DNA from: Sphingopyxis sp. Root154
GTDB lineage: Bacteria; Pseudomonadota; Alphaproteobacteria; Sphingomonadales; Sphingomonadaceae
Assembly: GCF_001427105.1 (NCBI RefSeq)
Contig: NZ_LMGI01000003.1
Span: forward strand, 38,617-102,616
Length of the DNA: 64,000 nucleotides
Direction: 5' to 3'
Shown: positions 9,037 to 18,058 of the stretch, one piece after another
Layout: the number at the start of each line of letters is the position of its first letter
How positions within the stretch are numbered: position 1 is the first letter of the stretch
Position numbers and translations under genes: made by a program
Notes under the pieces: model-generated
What the model saw: the letters and a program-made list of their open reading frames with translations, nothing else
Told to the model about the DNA's origin: nothing
Database searches by the model: none

Positions 9037-10223
9037 AGCGTTTGGCCATTCTTTTGACCGCAACCGCGCTCACGGCATGTTCGCCGGGCGGCGACAAGCC
9101 GGAGGCGTCCGAAGCGCCATTGCACAGCCGCATGCTCGTCCTCGACACCCACCTCGACACCCCGCTCCATTTCGAGCGCGCGGGCTGGAGCTTCGCCGAT
9201 CGCCACGCGCTCGCCGACGACATGGCACAGCTCGACATTCCCCGGATGAAGGACGGCAATCTCGATGGCGGCTTCTTCGCCATCTACACCGACCAGGCGC
9301 CGCTGACGCCGAAAGGCTATGCCGATGCACTCGCCTTCGCGCGCAAACGGTCGGACCTGATCGACAAGACCATCGCCGCGAACTCGGGCACGATCGCGCC
9401 TGCGCTGACCGCGGCCGACGCGGTGCGGCTGAACAAGGAAGGCAAGCTGATCGCCTTCAAGTCGATGGAGAACAGCTATCCGCTCGGCGAGGATCTGTCG
9501 CTGCTGCAGGAATTCTACAACAAGGGACTACGTCTCGCCGGGCCTGTCCATTCGAAGGATAACCAGTTCGCCGACAGCGCGACGGGCGAGGGCCGCTGGA
9601 AGGGGCTGAGCCCGCTCGGCAAGCAATGGGTGGCGGAGATGAACCGCCTCGGCATCGTGATCGATGCGAGCCATTCGTCCGATGCTGCGTTCGATCAGAT
9701 ACTGGCGCTGTCCAAATATCCGATCCTGCTCTCGCACTCGAGCCTGCGCTCGGCGTTCGACCATCCGCGCAATCTCGATGAAGGGCGGCTGAAGGCGCTC
9801 GCCGCGAAGGGCGGGGCGATGTGCATCTCGACGATCTTCATGTCGGAAATGAACATGTCGCCTGCGCGCGCCGAGCTGTTCGGCAAATATGAGCATATCG
9901 GCCAGATCACGCCCGCCGAGCAGGCCGATCTCAACCGCAAATGGCGCGAACTCGACAAGACCGAAAAGCTCTGGGCCGCCGATTTCGACGGCTATATGAA
10001 GATGGTATTGCGCGCGATCGAGGTCGGCGGGGTCGACCATATCTGCTTCGGCGCCGACTGGGACGGCGGCGGCGGCCTGCCGGGTATCGAGGATATTTCG
10101 GCGCTGCCCAAGGTCACCGAACGGCTGAAGGCCGCGGGCTATTCGGACGCCGACATCGAGAAGATGTGGAGCGGCAATATCCTCCGGGTCCTCGCGGCGC
10201 AGGGAAAGCCTGCGGCGAGTTAG
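9033..10223 (+). CDS. Membrane dipeptidase (peptidase M19), lipoprotein, intact metal site
   Basis: 396 residues starting at GTG 9033, inside a GTGA overlap. The N-terminus is a lipoprotein signal with lipobox LTAC (Cys16), so the enzyme is likely anchored in the periplasm. All M19 ligands are present: H40-x-D42 (DTHLDTPL), bridging E146 (KSMENSYP), H214 (IDASHSSD), H235 (LSHSSLRS) and the catalytic Asp342 (CFGADWDGG). It should hydrolyse dipeptides, including those with a D-residue, supplying free D-Glu or similar to the cytoplasmic steps. Its 3' end overlaps the convergent regulator gene by 4 nt, which leaves no room for a terminator between them. Confidence 0.9.
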   Translation: MKRLAILLTATALTACSPGGDKPEASEAPLHSRMLVLDTHLDTPLHFERAGWSFADRHALADDMAQLDIPRMKDGNLDGGFFAIYTDQAPLTPKGYADALAFARKRSDLIDKTIAANSGTIAPALTAADAVRLNKEGKLIAFKSMENSYPLGEDLSLLQEFYNKGLRLAGPVHSKDNQFADSATGEGRWKGLSPLGKQWVAEMNRLGIVIDASHSSDAAFDQILALSKYPILLSHSSLRSAFDHPRNLDEGRLKALAAKGGAMCISTIFMSEMNMSPARAELFGKYEHIGQITPAEQADLNRKWRELDKTEKLWAADFDGYMKMVLRAIEVGGVDHICFGADWDGGGGLPGIEDISALPKVTERLKAAGYSDADIEKMWSGNILRVLAAQGKPAAS

Positions 10224-11557
10224 GCGCGGAAACTTTTGGGGTCGATCCCGAGCTTCTGCATCTTGTCGTAGAGCGTCTTTCGCGGGAGCCCGAGCCGCGC
10301 CATCGTTTCGGCGATATTGCCGCGCGTTTGCGCCATCGTGTCGTGGATGATCGTCGCCTCGAACCGGCGCACGCGCTCGGCGAGCGGGGCGTCGGCGGGC
10401 ATCGCCGACAGGCCAGGATCGGACGGCAGGTCGAGCACGACGCTATAGGCGAAATTCTTGAGCTCGCGAACATTGCCCGGCCAGTCATGCTCGACGAGAT
10501 GGCGGCGGATGCCGTCGTCGATCTGGAACCCGGCCATTCCCATCTTCGCCGCGGCTTCGTCGAGGAAGAAGGCGAAGGTCTGCGGAATGTCGGAGCGGCG
10601 CTCGCGCAAGGGCGGAATGCGCAGCTTCACGACATGCAGCCGGTAATAAAGGTCCTCGCGGAAATCGCCGGTACGCACCGCGTCCATCAGGTCGGTCTTG
10701 GTCGCTGCGACGACGCGCAGGTCGACAGGCTCGGGCGCGCTGGCGCCGATCGGCTGCACCTCGCGCTCCTCTATCACGCGCAGCAATTTGGCCTGCACCG
10801 ACGGGTGCATCGTGTCGATCTCGTCGAGGAACAAGGTGCCGCGATGCGCGCTGCGGATCCGTCCGGCCTGACCGAGCTTGCCACTGCTCCTGTCGATCAG
10901 GTCGCTACCGAACAGCTCGGCCTCCGCCAGTTCCTGCGGCAGCGCCGCGCAGTTCACCGCGACCAATGAGGCCGGGCTCCGCCGGCTCTGGCGGTGGAGC
11001 ATATGCGCGACCAGTTCCTTGCCGGTCCCCGTTTCGCCCTCGATCAGCACGTCGATGTCGGCCTGCGCCAGCTGCGCGATCGTCTCGCGCAGCCGAAGCA
11101 TCGCGGCGCTTTCGCCGATCAGCGGGCTGTCGATCGCCGCCGCTGCGGCGGTCAGCCGCCGGTTGTCGAGGATCAGCGCGCGGTGCGCGAGCGCACGGCG
11201 CGCGATGCCAACGAGGTGATCGGCGGCGAAGGGCTTGGCGAGGAAGTCGAAGGCGCCGTCGTGAAGCGCGCGCACCGCCATCGCGACATCGGCGTGGCCA
11301 GTGATCAGGATGACGGGGATGTCGGGATCGATCGCATGGATCGCGGCGCGCAGTTCCAGCCCGTCCATCCCCGGCATGCGGATGTCGGTGACGACGATGC
11401 CCGAGAAGCCCGCTTCAACACGCGGCAACACGCTCTGTGCGTCGGGAAATGCCTCGACTGCCAACCCCGCGAGGTCGAGCGTCTGGACATTCGCTTCGCG
11501 CAACGCCGCATCGTCGTCGACGAAGAAGATCGTCTGCTCGCCGGTGAAAAAGCTCAT
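10220..11557 (-). CDS. dctD: DctD-like response regulator (REC-AAA+-Fis) lacking the GAFTGA motif
   Basis: 445 residues. The receiver domain (1-120) has phospho-acceptor D58 (VVTDIRMPG) and K108. The AAA+ domain has Walker A GETGTGKE (174-181) and Walker B TLFLDEID (241-248). A Fis-type helix-turn-helix follows near 414-438 (NIAETMARLGLPRKTLYDKM). Where sigma-54 activators have GAFTGA, this protein has IDRSSG (221-226) with unchanged loop length (FGSDLIDRSSGKLGQ). Since GAFTGA contacts sigma-54, the protein probably cannot open a sigma-54 promoter and may act as a sigma-70 activator or repressor, as known for some NtrC/TyrR-type exceptions. Its start overlaps the kinase stop by 4 nt. Confidence 0.85.
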   Translation of the reverse strand: MSFFTGEQTIFFVDDDAALREANVQTLDLAGLAVEAFPDAQSVLPRVEAGFSGIVVTDIRMPGMDGLELRAAIHAIDPDIPVILITGHADVAMAVRALHDGAFDFLAKPFAADHLVGIARRALAHRALILDNRRLTAAAAAIDSPLIGESAAMLRLRETIAQLAQADIDVLIEGETGTGKELVAHMLHRQSRRSPASLVAVNCAALPQELAEAELFGSDLIDRSSGKLGQAGRIRSAHRGTLFLDEIDTMHPSVQAKLLRVIEEREVQPIGASAPEPVDLRVVAATKTDLMDAVRTGDFREDLYYRLHVVKLRIPPLRERRSDIPQTFAFFLDEAAAKMGMAGFQIDDGIRRHLVEHDWPGNVRELKNFAYSVVLDLPSDPGLSAMPADAPLAERVRRFEATIIHDTMAQTRGNIAETMARLGLPRKTLYDKMQKLGIDPKSFRA

Positions 11558-13350
11558 GCCGGCCTCAACGTCAGGCGGAACCCCGCGCCGCCAAGCGGGG
11601 AGGGGATCAGGGTCAGCGTGCCGCCGAATTCGGCCATGATATCGCTCGCGATCGCGAGGCCCAGGCCGAGCCCATCGGGACGCCCGGTGACGAAAGGGGT
11701 GAAGAGTTGCGGCAGCAGCTCGGCGGCAACGCCGGGGCCGTTGTCACAGACGTCGATATGAACCGGGTCGCTGCCGTGCGTGCGAAGCGCGATGCGCGCA
11801 TCTTTTACGCCATGCACCGCCTCGACCGCATTTTGCAGCAGGTTGACGAGCACCTGTTCGAGCCGGACGCGGTCGGCGTGTACCGACGCAGCGGGATTTT
11901 CGATTTCGACGTCGAGCGCGATTCCCGGCACGCGTAGCCGATCGCCGATCAGGAGCAGCGTCCCGTCGACCGCCGATTGCACCGCGATGGGGCCCAACGG
12001 GGTGGGCTTTCGGCGCGCGAAATTGCGCAGTTCGTTGGTGATCGCGCCGACGCGTGCGGTCAGTTCGACGATCGTGCCCAAGTTGTCGCGCGCCTTGTCG
12101 GGCTGCGCGCGCTCGAGGTATCGCAGGCTGTTCTCGGCAAAGGTACGGATCGCGGCGATCGGCTGGTTGATCTCGTGCGCGACGCCCGCGGTGATCTGAC
12201 CGATCGACCCCAGCCGGCTCGCCTGCGCCAGCTCCTCGCGCGCGGCGCGATAGCGGCGGTCGGTTTCGGTCTGCCGTTCGGACGCGAGGCGCAGTTCGTC
12301 GTTCGCGGTACGCAGATCGCGCGTGCGTGCGGCAACTTCGCGTTCGAGCGCTTGGTGCGCCGCCTGGCGCAGCGTTTGCCGCTCGACGACGCGGAGCAGC
12401 GTGATAATCGCCGCGCCGACAAGGATCAGCAGGACGAGGAACGCGACGCGCGCGGTCGCATTGGCGCTGGCGCGCGCAGGCTCGGCAGGCTGGAGCAGGC
12501 GGAGCGTCCCGCCGGGGAAGGAGACGCGCTCGTCGGCTTCGCGGAACAGGTCCGCGCCGACGCGGATGCCGTCCCCGACGCGGTTGACGGGCAAGGGATC
12601 GAGCCGCGCCTCGCCATAACTGCGCGTCGCGCGAAGTCGCTGCTGTGTCTCGGCCGTGATCGGGGCGAAGGAGCGGAACCGCCAGCGCGGTTCGCTGCTC
12701 ATCACGACAATCCCCGCCGCGTCGGTAACGAGCGTCGCCGCAGCGGAATCGGCCCAGCGGGTTTCGAGCTTGTCGAACTCGACCTTGAGCACGATCACGC
12801 CGAGCTGGCGCCCGCCGACATCGACGCGGCGGGCAAGGTAGAGGCCGGGACGTCCGCTGACCGTGCCCAGCGCGAACAGCTCAGCCTCGCTGCTGCGCAT
12901 CGCGCCCTGAAAATAGGGGCGGAAGCGGTAATTCTCGCCGACGAAGCTCGTCGGCGCGCGCCAGTTGCTTGCCGCAATCGTCATTCCGTCGGCGTCGATC
13001 ACATAGATCACCGTGGCGTCGGTGCGCGCCGCGAGCTGCTCGAGCTCGCGATCGAGTCGGCGCGATGCGGCATCGCTCTTGTCGGCCAGCGCGGCGCGGA
13101 CGTCGGGGAATTCGGTGAGCACGCGCGGCAGCAGCCGAAATTTCTGGAGCTCGCTTTCGAGCAGGCTTGCATGCGCGCGTGCGTTCTGTCGCGCCTCGAC
13201 GTCGGCCTGTGCACCGGCACGACCCGCGGCCCATTGCGCAAGGCCAAACCCCGCGACGAGCAGGATCGCCAGCCCCGCCACTACCGCGACGAACAGGCGC
13301 CGGCGGTTGGCGTGGGGACCGATCGGGGACGAATCGCTCTGCAAGGGCAT
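11554..13350 (-). CDS. dctB: DctB-like sensor histidine kinase
   Basis: 598 residues. Helix 1 is near 18-40, a periplasmic double-Cache-like sensor occupies about 45-295, and helix 2 is near 302-320. A coiled-coil linker leads to HisKA with phospho-acceptor H392 (GVAHEINQPIAAIRTFA), then an ATPase domain with NLLQNAVEA, DNGPGV and GLGLGLAI. The AHEINQP-x-AAIRT motif is typical of DctB, the C4-dicarboxylate sensor. The frame stays open far upstream on this strand, opposite the symporter gene, but the ATG at 13348-13350 starts just before the first membrane helix and is the natural start. It forms an operon with the regulator and is divergent from the symporter. Confidence 0.88.
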   Translation of the reverse strand: MPLQSDSSPIGPHANRRRLFVAVVAGLAILLVAGFGLAQWAAGRAGAQADVEARQNARAHASLLESELQKFRLLPRVLTEFPDVRAALADKSDAASRRLDRELEQLAARTDATVIYVIDADGMTIAASNWRAPTSFVGENYRFRPYFQGAMRSSEAELFALGTVSGRPGLYLARRVDVGGRQLGVIVLKVEFDKLETRWADSAAATLVTDAAGIVVMSSEPRWRFRSFAPITAETQQRLRATRSYGEARLDPLPVNRVGDGIRVGADLFREADERVSFPGGTLRLLQPAEPARASANATARVAFLVLLILVGAAIITLLRVVERQTLRQAAHQALEREVAARTRDLRTANDELRLASERQTETDRRYRAAREELAQASRLGSIGQITAGVAHEINQPIAAIRTFAENSLRYLERAQPDKARDNLGTIVELTARVGAITNELRNFARRKPTPLGPIAVQSAVDGTLLLIGDRLRVPGIALDVEIENPAASVHADRVRLEQVLVNLLQNAVEAVHGVKDARIALRTHGSDPVHIDVCDNGPGVAAELLPQLFTPFVTGRPDGLGLGLAIASDIMAEFGGTLTLIPSPLGGAGFRLTLRPA

Positions 13351-13362
13351 GTGTGGATTATT

Positions 13363-13441
13363 GCACAAATGTTTGGAAGCGTATGCGGTATTTCGCACAA
13401 ACCTGACGTCGCCGGGCACAATTTGAACGCTATAATATAAT
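13363..13441 (+). promoter_or_regulatory. Symporter promoter region: three phased GCACAA repeats and twin TATAAT boxes
   Basis: GCACAA occurs in direct orientation at 13363-13368, 13395-13400 and 13416-13421. The spacings of 32 and 21 bp equal about three and two helical turns, so all three copies face the same side of the DNA. Two overlapping perfect TATAAT hexamers follow at 13431-13436 and 13436-13441, with no good -35; the third repeat lies where a -35 would sit. This is the arrangement expected of an activator-dependent sigma-70 promoter. I found no convincing -24/-12 sigma-54 element. Confidence 0.55.
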
Positions 13442-13569
13442 AATAACAATAGTTTGTATGAGTTTTTAGCGTCGTTTGACGACGATTCCATCCTGCCCCT
13501 ATTTTGAGACAACGGCCGGGAAACACCCCGGTCCGCGTCGAGCCGGACGCAAAATATGGGGAGAGGCTG

Positions 13570-14916
13570 GTGGCAGCCACTATCGACATGAATGCGGCGC
13601 ACGTGCCGGCCAAGACCGGGCCGTGGTGGTCGCATCTCTATGTGCAGGTGCTCGCGGCGATCGCCGGCGGCATCCTGCTCGGCCATTTCTGGCCGGAAGT
13701 CGGCATCCAGCTCCAGCCGCTCGGCAAGGGCTTCATCGACCTCGTCAAGATGATCATCGCGCCAGTGATCTTCCTGACCGTTTCGACCGGCATCGCATCG
13801 GTCGGCAGCGGCAGGACGCTCGGCCGCCTCACGGCAAAGACCTTCGCCTATTTCCTCTTCTTCTCGACCCTCGCGCTGATCATCGGGCTCATCGTTGCCA
13901 ATGTGGTCCAGCCGGGCGCGGGGATGAACATCGACCCGAGCACCCTTGATCCGAACGCCGTTGCCAAGATCGCCGAATATGATGCGAAGGCGCACGACAC
14001 CTCGCTCGTCGGCTTCCTGCTCGCGATCATTCCGACGACCTTCGTTTCGGCGCTGACCTCGGGTTCGATCCTGCAGGCGCTGTTCGCGGCGATCCTGTTC
14101 GGCATCGCGTTGTCGCACACTGGTGCCGCCGGCGCGCAGGTGCTCGGCATGCTCGAAAAGCTTTCGAGTGTCTTTTTCTATCTGGTCGGTATGCTGATGC
14201 GCTTCGCACCGATCGGCGCGTTCGGCGCGATGGCGTTCACCATCGGCGAATATGGCGTTGAATCGCTCGTCAATCTCGGCGCGCTGATCGCGACTTTCTA
14301 TCTGACCTCGATCCTGTTCGTGGTGGTCGTCCTCGGCGGAATGGCGCGGCTCTGCGGCTTTTCGATCTTCCGCCTGATCGCCTACCTCAAGGCCGAACTG
14401 CTGCTCGTGCTCGGCACTTCGTCGTCCGAAGCCGCGCTGCCCAGCCTGATGGAAAAGCTCGAGAAGGCGGGTTGTGCCAAATCCGTCGTCGGCATGGTCG
14501 TGCCAACCGGTTACAGCTTCAACCTCGACGGCACCAACATCTATATGACGCTCGCGGCGCTGTTCGTCGCGCAGGCAACGGGTATCGACCTCAGCCTCGG
14601 CGACCAGGTCGCGCTGCTGCTCGTCGCGATGGTCAGCTCGAAGGGCGCGGCGGGGGTCACCGGCGCGGGCTTCATCACGCTCGCCGCGACGCTGACCGCG
14701 GTCCCGACCGTTCCCGTCGCAGGGCTCGCGCTGATCCTCGGCATCGACCGCTTCATGAGCGAGTGTCGCGCGCTCACCAACTTCATCGGCAACGCACTCG
14801 CCGCGATCGTCGTCGCGATGTGGGAAAATGCGCTCGACCGCGATGCGCTCAATCGCGCGCTCAGCGGTGAGTCTGCACCACTCGCGGCGGCACCGGTCGA
14901 AACCGACAGCGACTGA
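13570..14916 (+). CDS. dctA: DctA-type dicarboxylate/glutamate:cation symporter (DAACS family)
   Basis: 448 residues from GTG 13570, which has a good ribosome site (GGGGAG at 13558-13563); ATG 13588 is an alternative start. It carries the family hallmarks [19 protein letters not shown] (re-entrant loop HP1) and [17 protein letters not shown] (TM7), with eight helices plus two hairpins. DctA members import succinate, fumarate and malate with protons; GltP members import glutamate and aspartate. The DctBD pair alongside favours dicarboxylates, while the D-glutamate genes upstream make acidic amino acids possible. Divergent from dctB, with repeat elements between them. Confidence 0.88.
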   Translation: MAATIDMNAAHVPAKTGPWWSHLYVQVLAAIAGGILLGHFWPEVGIQLQPLGKGFIDLVKMIIAPVIFLTVSTGIASVGSGRTLGRLTAKTFAYFLFFSTLALIIGLIVANVVQPGAGMNIDPSTLDPNAVAKIAEYDAKAHDTSLVGFLLAIIPTTFVSALTSGSILQALFAAILFGIALSHTGAAGAQVLGMLEKLSSVFFYLVGMLMRFAPIGAFGAMAFTIGEYGVESLVNLGALIATFYLTSILFVVVVLGGMARLCGFSIFRLIAYLKAELLLVLGTSSSEAALPSLMEKLEKAGCAKSVVGMVVPTGYSFNLDGTNIYMTLAALFVAQATGIDLSLGDQVALLLVAMVSSKGAAGVTGAGFITLAATLTAVPTVPVAGLALILGIDRFMSECRALTNFIGNALAAIVVAMWENALDRDALNRALSGESAPLAAAPVETDSD

Positions 14917-14958
14917 GATCAACAAGACACGGAAATTCAAACAATAAAATTGGGGAGA

Positions 14959-17900
14959 ATGATGATGAGGCGCAGTTTTGGAACAATGCTGCTGGCGAGC
15001 ACGGCGATCTGCCTTCTCGCGAGCGCACCCGCACAGGCCCAGACGGCCGAAGCCGATCCGGCAGCCCAGGCCTCCGATGCCGACGAGCCGCAGCCGGATG
15101 GTGAAACCGCCGCCGATATCGTCGTCGTCGGTACGCGCATCGAAGGCGCGCGCGTTACCGAGGCGCTCCCCGTCGTTGTCGTCAATCAGGACAAGCTCGA
15201 CGCGATCGGCGCGGTCAGCGGCGACGAATTGATCCGCAATATCCCTCAAATGGGCGATGTCAGCTTCAACCCCGGCAACAATGCGCAGACCAGCAACGCC
15301 GCGCGCGGCGACGTCGGTTCGGTCAATCTCCGCTCGCTAGGGGTTGGCAACACGCTGGTGCTGCTCAACGGCCGCCGCATCGTCACCCACCCTGCGAGCC
15401 AGGGGCTGTCTGACACCGGCACGGTGCCCGTGCTCAGCTATAACTCGAACGCGATCCCGACGACGGGGCTGCAGCGGCTCGAAGTGCTCCTCGACGGCGC
15501 GGCGGCGCTCTATGGCTCGGACGCCGTCGCGGGCGTCGTCAACACGGTGCTCAAGGACAATTACGACGGCCTCCGGATGCAGGCGCAATACGGCGGCGCC
15601 GAAGGCACGCACCTGCGCGAATTCCAGGGGAATATCCTCGCGGGCAAGAGCTTCGACCGCGGCAATATCACGCTGTCGTTCGAATATACCGACCGCTCGG
15701 CGCTGCGCGCAGAGGATCAGGACTTCACGGCGTCGGCCAACCTTCGTCCGCTGTTCGCTGACTATCCCGAGTTTGCCGGCTCTCAGACCCCCGACGCGCG
15801 CGCGACGCGCGGCGCATGGCCTGCGCTGCAGGTTCCCGTCACCGGTGGCCGCCCGCGCCGCGGCACGACGAACCTGACCACCGCAGCCGGCGCATTCACG
15901 GTTCGCCCGACACGCCTCGGCGGATGTTCGCAGGCGCTGACCGCCGACCTCTGCCTCGTGAACACCGCGCTCGCGACCAACAATGCCTTTCGCGACCTAC
16001 GCTACGACACAGCGGTCGGAACGACCGTGATGCCGAGCGTTAAGCGCTACAACGCCTTCATCAACGGTCATTACGACCTGACCGACGACCTCACCCTGTT
16101 TGGCGAGTTCGGTTATTACCGCTCGAACACGACGCGTATCCAGCCGCCGGTGATCAACCTCAACCAGATCTGGATTCCGGCGTCGAACTATTACAATCCG
16201 TTCGGCGCGACGACGATCAATGGCCAGCCCAATCCCAATCGCATTGCGAACCTGACCAACGTGCCCGCCGCGGGCCTGCCTGTGCTGCTCACCACCTATC
16301 GCTTCGTCGATACCGGGCCGCAGGCGGTGAAAGTCTCCGGCGAACAACTGCGCGGCCTGATCGGCGTCCGCGGCGAGGTCGCCGGCTTCAAATGGGACAG
16401 CGCCTTCGTCTATTCCGAAGCGTCGGCGGTCGACAGCAGTCTTGCGGTGCGCAGCTCGGCGCTCCAGCAGAGCCTCGCGCTTGCGACTCCCGACGCCTAC
16501 AACCCGTTCAATGGCGGCTGCATCGACAGCCTGAGCTCGGGCGATTGCACCCCCAGCTCACAGGCGGCGATCGACGCGATCACCTTCCAGCTTCGGCGCC
16601 GGTCGAAAACCACGCTGACGATGGGCGATTTCCGCGCCTCGCGCTCCGACCTGTTCGCCTTGCCCGGCGGCGATGTCGGCATGGCGTTCGGCGTCGAAGT
16701 GCGGCGCGAGACGCAGCGCGACGATCGCGATTCGGCGGTCGACGGGTCGAGCCCCTTTGTCGATGCGGTCAGCGGCGCGGTGACGATCAGCGATGCCGCC
16801 GCGGTCAGCGACAATCCCGACACCTACGGCAAAAGGACGGTTTCCGCCGCCTATGCTGAACTGGCAGTGCCCTTGGTGTCGGAGGAGATGAACATCCCGC
16901 TCGTTCGGCGCTTCGACGTGCAGCTTGCGGGCCGCTATGAACATTATAGCGATTTCGGCAGCGTTGCCCGCCCGAAGATCGCGGCAGCGTGGGACGTCGT
17001 TGATGGCATCCGTTTCCGCGGTTCCTTTTCGCAGGGTTTCCGCGCCCCGAACCTCGAGCAGGTCAACGCCGTCGAATATGCACGCCTTGCGACCAGCCAG
17101 GATTTCCTCCGCTGCGAGGTTGACCTGCGCGCTGGCCGAATCCCCAACTTCACCGCGTGCGGCAACAATGTCGGCTATTCGCGCCGCGTTTCGGGCAATC
17201 CCGATCTCAAGCCAGAGAAGAGCACCAACTATAACCTCGGCGCGGTGTTCGAGCCGACCTTCATTCCGGCCGATCTCGGCCGCGTGACCTTCACCGTCGA
17301 CTATTGGTCGATCAAGCAAAAGGGCATTGTCGGCATCCTTGGCAATGATACCGCCGTCGCGCTCGACTATCTGCTGCGCCTCCAGGGATCGTCGAACCCC
17401 AACGTCATCCGCGCTGCACCGGACGCCGACGATATCGCCGAGTTCGCGGGGACCGGCATCGCGCCGGTGGGCGCGATCACGACGGTGCGCGACCAGTTCA
17501 TCAACCTGCAGCCGCAAACCGTCCGCGGGCTCGATTTCGCCTTTTACTGGCAGTCGCCGAAGACCGATGTCGGCAAGTTCGATTTCTCGGTCAACGCGAC
17601 GCGGCTGCTCAAATTCTCGCGCGCGCCGGGCGATGCCGTCGACCAGCTCGTCGCCGCGCGCGCCGATGGCGACATCAACGCCGCGACGCCGCTGCCCGAG
17701 ACCCAGAATCTGATCGAGGCGAACGGCCGCCCGAAATGGCGCGGCACCGCATCGCTCACATGGTCGCTCGGGCAGTTCCAGGTCGGCGCCTTCGCGCGTT
17801 ACACCGGCGCGGTCGATGAAACCGCGTTCGTCGACGCCGATGGCAACCCGTGGCGCGTCAAATCGCAGGTCACCGGCAATCTCTATGCACAGGTGCGCGT

Positions 17901-18057
17901 CAAGGACGCCGGCGGCCTCGGCGGCGACATGCGCTGGCGCGTCGGGGTGCGCAACATCACGAACGAAAAGCCGCCGCTTTCGTCCGAGGGCTATCTGGGG
18001 TCGCTCTACAGCCCCTATGGCCGCTACTGGTACACCTCGGTCACCACGGAGTTCTGA
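14959..18057 (+). CDS. TonB-dependent receptor, large type
   Basis: About 1030 residues. A signal peptide ends near SAPAQAQ, a short acidic spacer follows, and the plug starts IVVVGTRIEGARVTEALPVVV. The plug motif LQRLEVLLDGAAALYGSDAVAGVVN is present, and the barrel ends with an aromatic residue (SVTTEF). Three consecutive ATGs (14959, 14962, 14965) follow GGGGAG; 14965 has the best spacing. This size and plug are typical of sphingomonad receptors for oligomers or peptides, related to the CirA/BtuB-like outer-membrane group rather than haem receptors. It lies 42 nt downstream of the symporter and probably shares its transcript; its ligand may therefore be an acidic compound or peptide. Confidence 0.88.
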   Translation: MMMRRSFGTMLLASTAICLLASAPAQAQTAEADPAAQASDADEPQPDGETAADIVVVGTRIEGARVTEALPVVVVNQDKLDAIGAVSGDELIRNIPQMGDVSFNPGNNAQTSNAARGDVGSVNLRSLGVGNTLVLLNGRRIVTHPASQGLSDTGTVPVLSYNSNAIPTTGLQRLEVLLDGAAALYGSDAVAGVVNTVLKDNYDGLRMQAQYGGAEGTHLREFQGNILAGKSFDRGNITLSFEYTDRSALRAEDQDFTASANLRPLFADYPEFAGSQTPDARATRGAWPALQVPVTGGRPRRGTTNLTTAAGAFTVRPTRLGGCSQALTADLCLVNTALATNNAFRDLRYDTAVGTTVMPSVKRYNAFINGHYDLTDDLTLFGEFGYYRSNTTRIQPPVINLNQIWIPASNYYNPFGATTINGQPNPNRIANLTNVPAAGLPVLLTTYRFVDTGPQAVKVSGEQLRGLIGVRGEVAGFKWDSAFVYSEASAVDSSLAVRSSALQQSLALATPDAYNPFNGGCIDSLSSGDCTPSSQAAIDAITFQLRRRSKTTLTMGDFRASRSDLFALPGGDVGMAFGVEVRRETQRDDRDSAVDGSSPFVDAVSGAVTISDAAAVSDNPDTYGKRTVSAAYAELAVPLVSEEMNIPLVRRFDVQLAGRYEHYSDFGSVARPKIAAAWDVVDGIRFRGSFSQGFRAPNLEQVNAVEYARLATSQDFLRCEVDLRAGRIPNFTACGNNVGYSRRVSGNPDLKPEKSTNYNLGAVFEPTFIPADLGRVTFTVDYWSIKQKGIVGILGNDTAVALDYLLRLQGSSNPNVIRAAPDADDIAEFAGTGIAPVGAITTVRDQFINLQPQTVRGLDFAFYWQSPKTDVGKFDFSVNATRLLKFSRAPGDAVDQLVAARADGDINAATPLPETQNLIEANGRPKWRGTASLTWSLGQFQVGAFARYTGAVDETAFVDADGNPWRVKSQVTGNLYAQVRVKDAGGLGGDMRWRVGVRNITNEKPPLSSEGYLGSLYSPYGRYWYTSVTTEF

Positions 18058-18058
18058 T

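Noticed and set aside
13351..13569. Sigma-54 promoter (-24/-12) for the symporter
   Set aside because: Candidate TTGGAAGC...TGCGG at 13371 has wrong spacing and no GG/GC pair at the required 10-nt separation.
13351..15249. Upstream extension of the dctB frame opposite the symporter gene
   Set aside because: Antisense to a confident symporter; the kinase start at 13350 begins directly before its first membrane helix.
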